This document shows positions 36,331 to 47,700 of a DNA stretch of 64,000 bases, one piece after another. The position numbers and the translations under genes were made by a program. The notes below the pieces were generated by a model that saw only the letters and a program-made list of their open reading frames with translations, did not search any database and was not told the DNA's origin. The stretch covers positions 49,313-113,312 of the forward strand of contig NZ_JAUSRF010000014.1 in the NCBI RefSeq assembly GCF_030811685.1, given 5' to 3'. Each line of letters opens with the position of its first letter. The first letter of the stretch is position 1. This DNA is from Neorhizobium huautlense. Its GTDB lineage: Bacteria > Pseudomonadota > Alphaproteobacteria > Rhizobiales > Rhizobiaceae.

Positions 36331-36513
36331 TTTTTATTTGCCGGCAAAATGGTTTCTGCCGGTGATGGTGCGCCTACCGCCGGATCGGTCAAAAACCTGT
36401 ACGCTTGCCATTGATAGGCATGATCCGCAAAAGCTGATAAAGCTGGACTAAGCATCGTCCGGTCTGCAGCAAGACCGAGTGGCGCTCTGCGACATGTCAG
36501 AGGCAGCGTCAGA

Positions 36514-37794
36514 ATGTTCTACCAGCTCTATGAATTGAACCATGCCGCGCTTGCACCATTGCGTGCAACGACCGAGGCAATGCGGGTCCTCTACAGCGAT
36601 CCGGCCAATCCCGTTTCACAGACAGCCATGGGACGAACGCTGGCGGCGGGCCTCGAAGTGTTCGAGAGAATGACGCGTCGTTACGCTAAGCCGACATTCG
36701 ATCTGCCGCAAACGGTGATTGATGGTGACACGGTTGATGTGACCGAAGAAATCATCTGGTCCAAGCCATTCTGCAATCTTCTGCATTTTCGCCGGGACCT
36801 GAAGCAGGGCAGGGCGGAGGATCCGAAAATTCTCCTCGTCGCGCCGATGTCCGGCCATTACGCCACCTTGTTGCGTGGAACGGTCGAAGCGCTTTTGCCG
36901 AGCGCGGAGGTCTACATCACCGACTGGATCGATGCGAGAACGGTGCCGGTGACGGAGGGTACATTCGATCTGGATGACTACATCGATTATGTCATCGAGA
37001 TGCTGCAGGTCGTTGGCCCCAAGACCAATGTTGTTGCCGTCTGTCAGCCTTCTGTTCCCGTGCTGTCGGCAGTCGCGCTGATGGAAGCCGCAGGAGATGT
37101 CCTGGCACCGGCTTCGATCACCTTGATGGGCGGCCCGATCGATACCCGTATCAATCCCACCGCTGTTAACGCCATGGCGAAGGACCGTCCACTGAGCTGG
37201 TTCAAGGACAATGTCATCATGAGCGTGCCCTGGCCCCAGCCCGGATGCATGCGTCCGGTCTATCCCGGCTTCCTGCAATTGTCCGGCTTCATGTCGATGA
37301 ACCTTGATCGCCACGTCACTGCACACAAGGAATTTTTCGAGCAGCTCGTTCAGAACGACGGCGAGTCTGCGGAACGGCATCGCGAGTTCTATGACGAATA
37401 TCTGGCGGTGATGGATCTGACTGCCGAATTTTATCTGCAGACGGTCGACACCGTCTTCATCCGTCATGCACTGCCCAAGGGCGAGATGATGCATCGCGAC
37501 AGGCCGGTCGACACGGCCGCAATCCGCAATGTTGCGCTGCTGACGGTAGAGGGAGAAAACGACGACATTTCCGGGCTGGGACAAACCGAGGCTAGCCACA
37601 CGATTTGTCCGAACATACCGGACGCCAAGCGCATGCATTATGTGCAGCCCGATGTCGGCCATTACGGCGTTTTCAACGGTTCCCGTTTCCGCAAGGAAAT
37701 CGCGCCGCGGATCATTGCATTTGCACGGGCGCATTCCCTGACAGGCGAAGGACAAGGGACCCAAAAGCCCGCCAGCCGTCGCAAATCCTCCTGA
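36514..37794 (+). CDS. phaZ: Intracellular polyhydroxyalkanoate depolymerase PhaZ
   Basis: PhaZ mobilises stored polyhydroxybutyrate granules. The 426-residue alpha/beta-hydrolase fits the intracellular depolymerase family. It has no signal peptide, and the nucleophile region VAVCQPSVPVL (174-184) has Cys177, matching the catalytic cysteine known in Ralstonia PhaZ1. The C-terminal PHB-depolymerase segment (about 220-415) includes conserved His and Asp positions (GHYGVFNGSRFR near 391-402). It is monocistronic, with 240 bases upstream shared with the gyrB 3' elements. Confidence 0.92.
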   Translation: MFYQLYELNHAALAPLRATTEAMRVLYSDPANPVSQTAMGRTLAAGLEVFERMTRRYAKPTFDLPQTVIDGDTVDVTEEIIWSKPFCNLLHFRRDLKQGRAEDPKILLVAPMSGHYATLLRGTVEALLPSAEVYITDWIDARTVPVTEGTFDLDDYIDYVIEMLQVVGPKTNVVAVCQPSVPVLSAVALMEAAGDVLAPASITLMGGPIDTRINPTAVNAMAKDRPLSWFKDNVIMSVPWPQPGCMRPVYPGFLQLSGFMSMNLDRHVTAHKEFFEQLVQNDGESAERHREFYDEYLAVMDLTAEFYLQTVDTVFIRHALPKGEMMHRDRPVDTAAIRNVALLTVEGENDDISGLGQTEASHTICPNIPDAKRMHYVQPDVGHYGVFNGSRFRKEIAPRIIAFARAHSLTGEGQGTQKPASRRKSS

Positions 37795-37848
37795 ATTGTC
37801 ATGGCCTTTGTCTTGAATGGAACTGCGGCATTTCCCAAATCGAATCCG

Positions 37849-37867
37849 GGCCGACATTCGGTCGGCC
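37849..37867 (+). terminator. Weak hairpin between phaZ and DUF2852 gene
   Basis: GGCCGAC - 5 bases - GTCGGCC forms a 7-bp GC-rich stem followed by GTATTTG. It lies 54 bases past the phaZ stop and may weakly terminate or stabilise that transcript. The T-run is poor. Confidence 0.4.
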
Positions 37868-37890
37868 GTATTTGAGAGGAATACCGAAAC

Positions 37891-38313
37891 ATGACGCAGT
37901 CAGCACTGATCCGCCCGGACTGGACGCCGGCAACCATCGCGTTGATGGTTCTCGGTTTCATCGTCTTCTGGCCACTGGGCCTCGCCATGCTCGCCTATAT
38001 CCTGTTTGGCGACAAACTCGGCCAGTTCAAACATTCCGCCAATGAAAAGGCGGATGGCATGTGTGCCGGTTTCCGCCGCGCACGCGGCCGTTACGATCGC
38101 CATTTCTCGACCGGCAATGTTGCCTTCGATGATTGGCGCCGTGCCGAACTCGAAAGGATCGAGGAGCAGCGCCGCAAGCTCGACGAGATGCGCGCCGAGT
38201 TCGACGAATACATGCGTGAGCTTCGCCGAGCCAAGGACCAGGAGGAATTCGACCGCTTCATGCGCGAGCGTGGTCCCGGAAGTTCTGGTCCCGGTTTTCC
38301 GGCCGCCAGTTGA
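37891..38313 (+). CDS. DUF2852 membrane protein
   Basis: The 140-residue protein belongs to DUF2852, found in Alphaproteobacteria, of unknown function. It has one or two closely spaced hydrophobic segments (about 15-40), then a charged region predicted as a coiled coil (about 80-125, rich in Glu, Arg and Leu), and a Gly/Ser/Pro C-terminus. The shape suggests a membrane-anchored scaffold or interaction protein, but this is inference. Confidence 0.8.
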   Translation: MTQSALIRPDWTPATIALMVLGFIVFWPLGLAMLAYILFGDKLGQFKHSANEKADGMCAGFRRARGRYDRHFSTGNVAFDDWRRAELERIEEQRRKLDEMRAEFDEYMRELRRAKDQEEFDRFMRERGPGSSGPGFPAAS

Positions 38314-38330
38314 ACGAACAAAAAAATCGG

Positions 38331-38357
38331 CCGGCGCTTTTGAAGCGCCGGTTTTTT
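38331..38357 (+). terminator. Terminator after DUF2852 gene
   Basis: CCGGCGCTT - TTG - AAGCGCCGG is a 9-bp GC-rich stem followed by six T residues, 17 bases past the stop codon. It is a standard Rho-independent terminator. Confidence 0.92.
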
Positions 38358-38396
38358 CTTGGGGCGCTGACCTCTCGAAGCTGCTAGAAGAGCCGA

Positions 38397-39161
38397 ATGT
38401 TTCCCGCCCTCAAGAAACTGCTGCCCAAATCATTGCCCGAACCGCTTCGCCTGATAGAGCGAACCGTTCATGTCGGCGATCGCATAATGCCGCTGACGAT
38501 CCGGGAAAATGTTCGGGCGACACGCATCACCTTGCGCATCGAGCCAGGTGGAAGAGCGCTGAAACTGACTGTTCCGACAGGGCTGAAACGGACGGAAGTC
38601 GATGCTTTTCTCGATCGCCATCAGGGCTGGCTTCTCACCAAGCTTGCAAAATTTCCCGTCTCCGGTGATTTACGTCCCGGTGGCACGATCTCGCTACGCG
38701 GCACTCCGCATCGGATCGTGCATACCGGCAGCTTGCGCGGCGTCACCGAAGCGCTGATTGTCGATGGAGAGCCGGTTCTGCGGGTTGGTGGGCTGGAGGA
38801 TCATCTCGGCCGCCGTATCGCTGCCTTTCTCAAGAAGGAAGCCCGGCGTGATCTCGAACCTCTTGTCGCTCGTCATGCGGCGCAGGTCTGCAAGCCGGTT
38901 CGCGCGATCACCATGAAGGATACACGCAGCCGCTGGGGTTCGTGTTCGTGGGACGGTAATCTGAGTTTTTCCTGGCGTATCGTCATGGCGCCGCCCGGTG
39001 TCATTGACTATCTGGCCGCGCATGAGGTCGCCCATCTCAGAGAAATGAACCATGGTCCAAAATTCTGGGCGCTGTGTCACAGTCTATGCCCGGATATGGA
39101 AGCGGCCCGCAAATGGCTCAAGCAGCATGGTTCGCAGCTTCATGCCATTGACTTCACCTGA
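38397..39161 (+). CDS. YgjP-type M48-like metallopeptidase (DUF45)
   Basis: The 254-residue soluble protein has the YgjP/DUF45 zinc-peptidase domain. HEVAH at 209-213 with a third histidine at 220 (HGPKFW) gives a SprT-like zinc site, and SRWGSCS (178-184) is the conserved family block before it. Substrates are unknown. It lies 65 bases upstream of trpF and could be read into the tryptophan operon. Confidence 0.88.
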   Translation: MFPALKKLLPKSLPEPLRLIERTVHVGDRIMPLTIRENVRATRITLRIEPGGRALKLTVPTGLKRTEVDAFLDRHQGWLLTKLAKFPVSGDLRPGGTISLRGTPHRIVHTGSLRGVTEALIVDGEPVLRVGGLEDHLGRRIAAFLKKEARRDLEPLVARHAAQVCKPVRAITMKDTRSRWGSCSWDGNLSFSWRIVMAPPGVIDYLAAHEVAHLREMNHGPKFWALCHSLCPDMEAARKWLKQHGSQLHAIDFT

Positions 39162-39226
39162 ATTCAGCAAGGGTGAATAAGTCGATTTGGCTCGACTCAC
39201 ACGGCTTTTCGTGGCAATCCGCGCCA

Positions 39227-39898
39227 ATGGTTCCCGATATCAAGATTTGCGGACTGAAGACACCGGAGGCGGTTGATCGTGCGATTGAGCGCGGTGCGAC
39301 CTATATCGGCTTCATCTTTTTCGAAAAAAGCCCACGACATATTGAGCCGATGGACGCCGGCGCTCTCGCCGACCGCGTCCGTGGCAGGGTGAAGATCGTT
39401 GCCGTCACCGTCGATGCCGACAACGAAATGCTTGAAGAGATCATCGCCTTCGTAAAGCCGGACATTCTCCAACTCCATGGTCATGAGAGCCCCGAGCGGG
39501 TTTTGAACATCAAGGCCGTGTTCGGTCTCCCGGTCATGAAGGCATTTTCTATCCGCACGGCGGACGATCTGAGAAAGCTTGAGGCCTATGATGGTCTTGC
39601 CGATCGCTTTTTGCTGGATGCCAAGGCGCCCGCCGGATCCGAACTGCCGGGGGGAAACGGTGTCTCCTTCGATTGGAAACTGCTGACTGCGCTTGACGAT
39701 GGCGTGGATTACATGCTTTCCGGTGGATTGAACAAGGATAATGTCGGCCAGGCGCTGTCGGGTACGACAGCCAGCGGTATCGATATTTCCTCCGGAGTGG
39801 AAAGCGCGCCGGGGGTCAAGGACCTGCAAATGATGGATACGTTTTTCGACGCGATTGCGCAGGCGCGATCGGCCGAAGAAACGGATCGCAAGGAGTAG
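39227..39898 (+). CDS. trpF: Phosphoribosylanthranilate isomerase TrpF
   Basis: TrpF performs the Amadori rearrangement of phosphoribosylanthranilate. The 223-residue TIM barrel has the catalytic Cys8 in IKICGLK and the acid Asp in FLLDAKAPAG (about 124-133). The ATG at 39227 is chosen because the N-terminus then matches the family. The frame is open further upstream but adds a non-conserved leader. It starts the trpF-trpB-trpA-accD-folC operon. Confidence 0.95.
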   Translation: MVPDIKICGLKTPEAVDRAIERGATYIGFIFFEKSPRHIEPMDAGALADRVRGRVKIVAVTVDADNEMLEEIIAFVKPDILQLHGHESPERVLNIKAVFGLPVMKAFSIRTADDLRKLEAYDGLADRFLLDAKAPAGSELPGGNGVSFDWKLLTALDDGVDYMLSGGLNKDNVGQALSGTTASGIDISSGVESAPGVKDLQMMDTFFDAIAQARSAEETDRKE

Positions 39899-39901
39899 AC
39901 T

Positions 39902-41122
<1,221 letters not shown>

Positions 41123-41123
41123 C

Positions 41124-41963
41124 ATGACCGCGCGTATGGACACTCGTTTCGCGGCTCTGAAGGCTGAAGGCCGCCCGGCGCTGATCACCTATTTCATGGG
41201 CGGTGATCCGGATTTCGACACCTCGCTCGCCATCATGAAGGCGCTTCCGGGTGCTGGCGCCGATGTCATCGAACTCGGCATGCCGTTTTCCGATCCGATG
41301 GCCGATGGCCCGGCCATCCAGCTTGCTGGCCAGCGCGCTCTGAAAGCCGGCCAGACCTTGGCGAAAACGCTCGAACTGGCAAAGCTTTTCCGCGAGACGG
41401 ACAACGATACGCCGATCGTTCTGATGGGCTATTACAATCCCATCTACATCTACGGCGTTGAAAAGTTTCTGGACGATGCGCTGGCCTGCGGCATCGACGG
41501 CCTGATCGTTGTCGATCTTCCGGCCGAGATGGATGATGAACTCTGCATCCCGGCACTGGAAAAGGGCATCAACTTCATCCGTCTCGCAACGCCGACGACG
41601 GATGACAAGCGCCTGCCAAAGGTTCTGAAAAACTCGTCCGGCTTTGTCTATTACGTGTCGATGAACGGCATTACCGGTTCGGCCCTGCCGGATCCGTCGC
41701 TGGTTTCGGGCGCCGTCAATCGCATCAAGAGCCACACGGATCTGCCCGTTTGCGTCGGTTTCGGCGTCAAGACGGCGGACCATGCAAAGGCGATCGGCGC
41801 TGCGGCTGATGGTGTCGTTGTTGGTACTGCGATTGTTGCGCAGGTTGCCGGCAGTCTTTCCAAGGACGGTGCCGCAACAGCCGATACCGTTTCAGCAGTT
41901 GCAACTTTTGTCCGTGGCCTTGCGACCGGCGTTCATGCCGCGCGCCTTGTTGCCGCCGAATAA
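41124..41963 (+). CDS. trpA: Tryptophan synthase alpha chain
   Basis: TrpA cleaves indole-3-glycerol phosphate and channels indole to TrpB. The 279-residue TIM barrel has catalytic Glu50 and Asp61 (VIELGMPFSDPMADGPAIQ, 48-66), matching Glu49 and Asp60 of the E. coli enzyme. ATG at 41124 with GGAGG upstream. Confidence 0.98.
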   Translation: MTARMDTRFAALKAEGRPALITYFMGGDPDFDTSLAIMKALPGAGADVIELGMPFSDPMADGPAIQLAGQRALKAGQTLAKTLELAKLFRETDNDTPIVLMGYYNPIYIYGVEKFLDDALACGIDGLIVVDLPAEMDDELCIPALEKGINFIRLATPTTDDKRLPKVLKNSSGFVYYVSMNGITGSALPDPSLVSGAVNRIKSHTDLPVCVGFGVKTADHAKAIGAAADGVVVGTAIVAQVAGSLSKDGAATADTVSAVATFVRGLATGVHAARLVAAE

Positions 41964-42005
41964 TAATCCCACATTATACGTGGTTTCCAATCGGGAGAAT
42001 GCCCA

Positions 42006-42890
42006 GTGAACTGGATCACCAACTATGTCCGGCCGCGGATCAACTCCATGCTCGGCCGTCGCGAAGTTCCGGAAAACCTCTGGATCAAGTGCCCCGAGAC
42101 CGGCGAAATGGTCTTCCATAAAGATCTCGAGGACAACAAGTGGGTCATTCCCGCTTCCGGTTTCCATATGAAGATGCCTGCCAAGGCGCGCCTTGCGGAT
42201 CTTTTCGATGGCGGTGTCTTCGAATCCCTGCCGCAGCCGAAGGTCGCTCAGGATCCGCTGAAATTCCGCGACTCCAAGAAATATGCCGATCGCCTGAGAG
42301 ACAGCCGCCTGAAGACCGAGCAGGAAGATACCATTCTGTCCGGCCTGGGACTCGTGCAGGGCGTCAAGCTTGTGGCCGTTGTCCATGAATTCAACTTCAT
42401 CGGCGGTTCGCTCGGCATGGCAGCAGGCGAAGCGATCGTCAAGGCCTGCGAACGTGCTCTGGCAGAACGTTGCCCACTCGTGATCTTTCCGGCCTCGGGT
42501 GGTGCCCGCATGCAGGAAGGCATCCTGTCGCTGATGCAGCTGCCGCGCACGACCGTTGCCGTTGATATGCTGAAGGAAGCCGGCCTTCCTTACATCGTCG
42601 TTCTGACCAATCCGACCACCGGTGGCGTTACCGCATCCTATGCGATGCTCGGTGATGTCCATATCGCTGAGCCGGGTGCGGAAATCGGTTTTGCAGGCAA
42701 GCGCGTGATCGAACAGACGCTGCGCGAAAAACTGCCGGAAGGTTTTCAGACGGCTGAATATCTGTTGGAACACGGCATGGTCGACATGGTCGTCAATCGT
42801 CATGATATTCCGACGACGCTGGCACAAGTCCTGCGCATCCTGATGAAGCAACCGGTGACGGAAGCGGAACCTCTCGCCAAGACGGCTTGA
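42006..42890 (+). CDS. accD: Acetyl-CoA carboxylase carboxyltransferase beta subunit
   Basis: AccD, with AccA, transfers CO2 from carboxybiotin to acetyl-CoA to make malonyl-CoA. The 294-residue protein has the crotonase-type carboxyltransferase core (about 60-285; GGARMQEG, NPTTGGVTASYAMLGD). GTG start. The N-terminal segment that forms a four-cysteine zinc ribbon in E. coli AccD (here about 22-52, WIKCPETGEMVFHKDL and onward) retains only one of the four cysteines, so it probably cannot bind zinc. The place after trpA and before folC is conserved in rhizobia. Confidence 0.95.
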   Translation: MNWITNYVRPRINSMLGRREVPENLWIKCPETGEMVFHKDLEDNKWVIPASGFHMKMPAKARLADLFDGGVFESLPQPKVAQDPLKFRDSKKYADRLRDSRLKTEQEDTILSGLGLVQGVKLVAVVHEFNFIGGSLGMAAGEAIVKACERALAERCPLVIFPASGGARMQEGILSLMQLPRTTVAVDMLKEAGLPYIVVLTNPTTGGVTASYAMLGDVHIAEPGAEIGFAGKRVIEQTLREKLPEGFQTAEYLLEHGMVDMVVNRHDIPTTLAQVLRILMKQPVTEAEPLAKTA

Positions 42891-42913
42891 GGCGAGAATA
42901 TGAGGCGGGTGGA

Positions 42914-44266
42914 ATGACGGCGATGACGGAACCGGCGCCGAGTGAGGCAGCCAAGGAAATCGAGCGGCTGATGACGCTTCATCCCAAGGGCTTCGATATG
43001 TCCCTGGACCGCGTCCTGCGGGTGCTCGACGTGCTTGGCAATCCGCATCTGAAATTGCCGAAAGTCATCCACGTCGCCGGCACCAATGGCAAGGGGTCGG
43101 TCACGGCCTTTTGCCGGGCATTGCTGGAAGCCGGCGGTCATGCCGTCCACGTCCATACCTCGCCGCATCTCGTCAACTGGCACGAGCGTTATCGCATCGG
43201 TGTCAAAGGCGGCCGTGGCGAACTCGTGGATGATGCCGTGTTTGCGGATGCGCTGCGGCGCGTGGGCGAAGCCAATGGTGGCCAGCACATTACCGTGTTC
43301 GAAATCCTCACTGCCGTCGGTTTTCTGATCTTTTCGGAAATTCCAGCCGATGCGGTCATTCTCGAAGTCGGTATGGGTGGTCGTTTCGATTCCACCAATG
43401 TCGTTCCAGACCCGGCTGTCTCGATCATCATGCCGATCTCGCTCGATCATCAGGCCTATCTCGGCGATCGTGTCGAGCTGATTGCCGCGGAAAAAGCCGG
43501 CATCATGAAAAAGGGACGCCCGGTCGTGATCGGGCAACAGGAATATGATGCGGCCCTGGATGTTCTTGTGTCGACTGCCGACCGCCTTTCCTGCCCTGTG
43601 ACCGTCTACAGTCAGGATTATTCGGCGCATGAAGAATTCGGCCGACTGGTTTATCAGGACGAGTTCGGCCTTGCCGATCTGCCTTTGCCGCGTCTCCTCG
43701 GCCGCCATCAATATGCCAATGCGGCAGCAGCCATACGTGCCGTCAAGGCTGCCGGTTTTGCGGTGACCGAGGGCATGATGGAAAAGGCCATGGAAACGGT
43801 CGAGTGGGCTGGCCGCCTGCAGCGGCTCGCCGAAGGCGAACTTCTGCAATACGCCCCACCCGGTTCGGAAATCTGGGTCGATGGCGGGCACAATCCTGGT
43901 GCGGGCGAAGTTATCGCCGAAGCAATGGCCAGTTTTGAAGAACGTCAGGCACGGCCGCTTTATCTGATCACCGGCATGATCAATACCAAGGAGCCGGTCG
44001 GTTATTTTCGCGCCTTCGCCGATATCGCCGAATACGTCTTCACCGTACCTATCCGCGATTCCGAATCGATGATCGATCCGGTCATTCTTGCTCATTCGGC
44101 ATTTGATGCAGGTCTGGTGGCTGAACCGTCGCTCAGCGTTGCAGATGCCCTGAAAGAGATTGCCGAGCGTCATATGCCGGAGGATGCCGCACCTCGAATC
44201 CTGATCGGCGGCTCGCTATACCTTGCGGGAACTGTCCTTCGCGATAATGGCACAGCGCCAAAATGA
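42914..44266 (+). CDS. folC: Folylpolyglutamate / dihydrofolate synthase FolC
   Basis: FolC adds glutamate to dihydropteroate and folates. The Mur-ligase-type protein (450 residues) has the P-loop GTNGKGS at 56-62 and a C-terminal Rossmann domain (about 300-450). The ATG at 42914 is chosen since GAGGCGGGTGG precedes it. Upstream in-frame initiators overlap the accD stop. It is last in the trp-acc operon and converges with trxA over a bidirectional terminator. Confidence 0.95.
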   Translation: MTAMTEPAPSEAAKEIERLMTLHPKGFDMSLDRVLRVLDVLGNPHLKLPKVIHVAGTNGKGSVTAFCRALLEAGGHAVHVHTSPHLVNWHERYRIGVKGGRGELVDDAVFADALRRVGEANGGQHITVFEILTAVGFLIFSEIPADAVILEVGMGGRFDSTNVVPDPAVSIIMPISLDHQAYLGDRVELIAAEKAGIMKKGRPVVIGQQEYDAALDVLVSTADRLSCPVTVYSQDYSAHEEFGRLVYQDEFGLADLPLPRLLGRHQYANAAAAIRAVKAAGFAVTEGMMEKAMETVEWAGRLQRLAEGELLQYAPPGSEIWVDGGHNPGAGEVIAEAMASFEERQARPLYLITGMINTKEPVGYFRAFADIAEYVFTVPIRDSESMIDPVILAHSAFDAGLVAEPSLSVADALKEIAERHMPEDAAPRILIGGSLYLAGTVLRDNGTAPK

Positions 44267-44267
44267 A

Positions 44268-44295
44268 AAAAGCCCGGTCTCGCAACCGGGCTTTT
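44268..44295. terminator. Bidirectional terminator between folC and trxA
   Basis: AAAAGCCCGGT - 6 bases - ACCGGGCTTTT is a perfect 11-bp stem with A and T runs, starting one base after the folC stop and 23 bases from the trxA stop. It ends both convergent operons. Confidence 0.92.
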
Positions 44296-44318
44296 CGATA
44301 TCAATCATGGACAAATGA

Positions 44319-44639
44319 TCAGCTTGCACTGGAAATCCAGCTGGACAATGCCGTCTTAGGAGCAGCGCCAACCTTGATATCGGCCACTTCGCCACCCTTG
44401 AACATGGCGAGGGTCGGGATCGAGCGGACGCCGAACTGTGCTGCCAGTTCCGGGTTCTCGTCGATGTTCAGCTTGGCGATCTTGACCTTACCGGCAAGCT
44501 CGGAGGCGATTTCCTCGAGGCTCGGGCCGATCATCTTGCACGGACCGCACCATTCCGCCCAAAAGTCCACAACGACGGGCTGGGTGGAATCCAGAACTTC
44601 GGTCTGGAAGTTGGACATGTCTACTTTGACGGTAGCCAT
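44319..44639 (-). CDS. trxA: Thioredoxin
   Basis: This is the general cytoplasmic disulfide reductase (106 residues) with active site WCGPC at 30-34 in FWAEWCGPCKMIGP. The ATG at 44639 has AGGAGAGC upstream and gives the standard N-terminus. It is last in a minus-strand series after addA (70-base gap) and may also have its own promoter. Confidence 0.97.
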   Translation of the reverse strand: MATVKVDMSNFQTEVLDSTQPVVVDFWAEWCGPCKMIGPSLEEIASELAGKVKIAKLNIDENPELAAQFGVRSIPTLAMFKGGEVADIKVGAAPKTALSSWISSAS

Positions 44640-44709
44640 AGGGCTCTCCTTTAAATTCGCGTTGGTGCAAATGTGCGCGTTGGCCTGACGAATTTCAATG
44701 CTTGCGGCA

Positions 44710-47700
44710 TCACTTTGTTTGCAGTTCCCGAAGCGAGCGGGACAGCATGTCGTCAGACAGGCGTATGGCGTGACCGGTCTCGGTGTAGACCAGCACACAG
44801 TCTATTGCGCGACCCGGATAGAGCGGCTTCAAGATTTCGCGATAGATGGCGAGCTGAGCCCGGTGAGAAGAAGATGTCTGCTCTTCTGAAGCCGGCGGGT
44901 GACGGTTGGTTTTGTAATCCATGATCATGACGCGGTCGTCATTGGCGACCAGCCGGTCGATACGACCGGAAACAGCATACTCCTGACCGCCAAGCTTCAG
45001 TGTTCCCATGATGGAAACCTCCGCTTGCGCATGATCGGAAAAGGCATCGCGAAGATCAGGCGTGCAAAGCACAGCCATGACGGACGCCACCAGTTGCCGA
45101 CGCTCCACTTCCGGCCAGAAGGGCACCGCACGGGACGCATATCTTTGGGCTGCCGCTTGGCGCTCGCTTTCGGGAAAATCCGGCAGCATCTGCAACATCC
45201 GGTGCGTCATGCGTCCGCGCTGCAACGAGCGGTCGGGGCCGGCGGCCTCGCCAAACAAAGGTGAAGTGATCAGGGCATCGTTGGCTTCGTCATCGATCAT
45301 TGCCCCGGCGCCGGAAGGGCTTAAAGGTCGTGGTAACAACTTCTGTGCCGGCAATGGTCGATGGAGCGCATCCGGCAGCGAGATGTTCACGTCTGCTGCC
45401 TGCTGCAAATCTTCCTTCGGAACCGGCCGGTTCACCTTGCCGGAAAGCCGCCAGGCCAAACCGGTCCAGCTTCCATCAGGACCGCTGAATTCGGCGGGCC
45501 TGCAATTCTCCTCGTCGGCGCTTAGGGCACGGGCAATCATGGCCTGCCAGCTTTCCGGATTATCGCGTTTGCCGCTATAACCGCACACAATCAGCCTGTC
45601 CGCAGCCCGGGTCATGCCGACATAGAGAAGCCGGCGATATTCTTCCTCGGTCGAGGTTTTCAGGCGTTCTTCATCGACGTCACTAAAACTGTTGGCGAGT
45701 GCCTTGGATGGAAGCCATGCGGGCACATCCATGTCGCCGATACGCAGCATTCTGAGTTTCGAAACATGGCTGTGAACAAAGGCCTTTGAGCCGCTGTCGA
45801 CCAGAAAGACCACGGGAGCCTCAAGCCCCTTGGAAGCATGCACGGTCATGATCCGGACTTCGTTTCGACCACTATCCTGCTCACGTTTGATGGTCGGAGA
45901 TTCCAGCTCGAGCGTGGAGACGAAAGATTGCAGGCCGGGCAGGCCGCTCGTCTCGTAGTCCATCGCAAATGTCAGGAATTCGTCGAGAATATCGCCGGCC
46001 TCGCTGCCGAGACGTGCCAGAAACTGGCGACGCCCGCCATCCGGACCCAGCAGATGGGCAAACAGGTCGTGGACGCTCATGGTGCGTGACAAGGCGATAT
46101 AGCGCTGCAGACGCCCGATGACGGACTGCAGGGTCGGATTATCGGTCGCCAATGTCTGCATATGCGACCAGACGGAGGTGTCTTTCGGCCTCAGAGCCGC
46201 AATCTCGAAGATATCATCTTCCGAAAGAGTAAACAGCGGGCTCTTGAGGATGGAAGCCAGCGAAAGATCATCGCCCGGCAACAGCAGAAAGCGTCCCAAC
46301 GCCAGCAGATCCTGAATGGCAATATGGCTGGTCAGGCGCAGGCGGTCTGCGCCGGCAACGGGAATATCACCCCGGCGCTTGAGCGCGCGGGTAAGCGCAT
46401 TGACGAAACCGTCGCGCTTGCGCACCAGAACCAGAATGTCACCGGCACGGATCGGTCGTTCGACACCGTGCTCGATCACTGTCTCCTTGCCGATCATCGT
46501 ACCGATGACATGCGCCATTCGACCGGCAAGCATGGCGGATGGCGCCCTGTCCGGGGTCGCATCGAATGGGGCTGTCCAGTCTTCCTCGGCCTCGACCACA
46601 TCGGGCACGATCGTGTGCCAGAGATCGACCATGCCGGGATGGGAAAGACGGTTAGACCGATGGATGATCGCCTCACCGCGGGCACTCAGGCCGCGCATAT
46701 TGTCTTCCAGCGAAAACACCTGATCGACGGCGCTCAGCACTTCCGCCGTAGAGCGGAAGGAGAGGGGCAGGCGAACCGAGTGAAAAGATTGCCCCCCTTC
46801 GGTCACCTGCCGCAGCGTATCGTCGCGTTCTTCGGCGAAACGTTCCGGGCGCGCACCCTGAAACGAATAGATCGACTGCTTTTCGTCGCCAACCGCAAAC
46901 AGGGTGCGTGTCGTGTCGCGTGCACTGCGGCCGCTGTAGAAATCCTCGGCCAGAGACTTGATGACCGTCCATTGAACCGGACTGGTGTCCTGCGCTTCGT
47001 CGACCAGAATGTGGTCGATGCCCTGATCGAGTTTATAGTGGACCCAGGCGCCAACGCCGTCACGAGTCAACAAATTGGCGGTGCGGTTGATCAGGTCTTC
47101 GAAATCCAGAAGGCTGCGTTGCTTCTTCAGATTTTCGTAGTCGTGGTTCAGCCGGGCTGCCAGCAGCAGGGCAGCCTCGGTTGCGGCCACCATGCGCAAT
47201 ATACGCATCCGGTTTCTGCATGCGGATACATGTTCGCGCGCGGCAGACACGGCCGGGCCCATTTCCGGTGCCGCCGTCAGCATCGCTTTCGCAACGAGCG
47301 AAGAGTCCGCTTTCGGCTTTCCTTCCTTGGTCAGCAAAATCCGTTCGAGATAACCGGCCCGCTTGAAGACATCGGTTTCGCGTTGAGCAAGCCTCAGGCC
47401 ATAAGCCACCTCGGTGACCTTTGTGCCGCCTTTGCTGTCAGCAAGGTCGAGATAAAGATCGAGAGTTGGGCCGGAAAGACCCGGCAGCGGCCAATAGAGT
47501 TCGGCGCCGGTCTGCTGGTTTTCATCTGCTGCCAGTCCGTAAGCGCGCCGCAACGTCAGGCCTGGGCCTCCGGTTGTTTCCGCCTTTGCCAGAAATTCGC
47601 GAATGGAGGTGCGATTGGCCACGATGTCGGAAAGCAGGTTTTCCAGGCCGCTTTCATCGCCGAGATCCAGCACATGAGCAAAAGCATCAGCCAGACCGCT

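Larger units (their letters stand above)
36289..36338 (+). terminator. gyrB terminator-like hairpin built from two parS arms
   Basis: A 15-bp perfect inverted repeat (36289-36303 with 36316-36330, 12-base loop) begins 15 bases after the gyrB stop and runs straight into TTTTTATTT. The stem has moderate GC content. It has the form of an intrinsic terminator, but both arms are also parS variants, so the element may act as DNA as well as RNA. Confidence 0.6.

Noticed and set aside
36616..37857. 413-codon open frame antisense to phaZ
   Set aside because: It covers phaZ, which has a recognised catalytic motif on the plus strand, and has no motif of its own.
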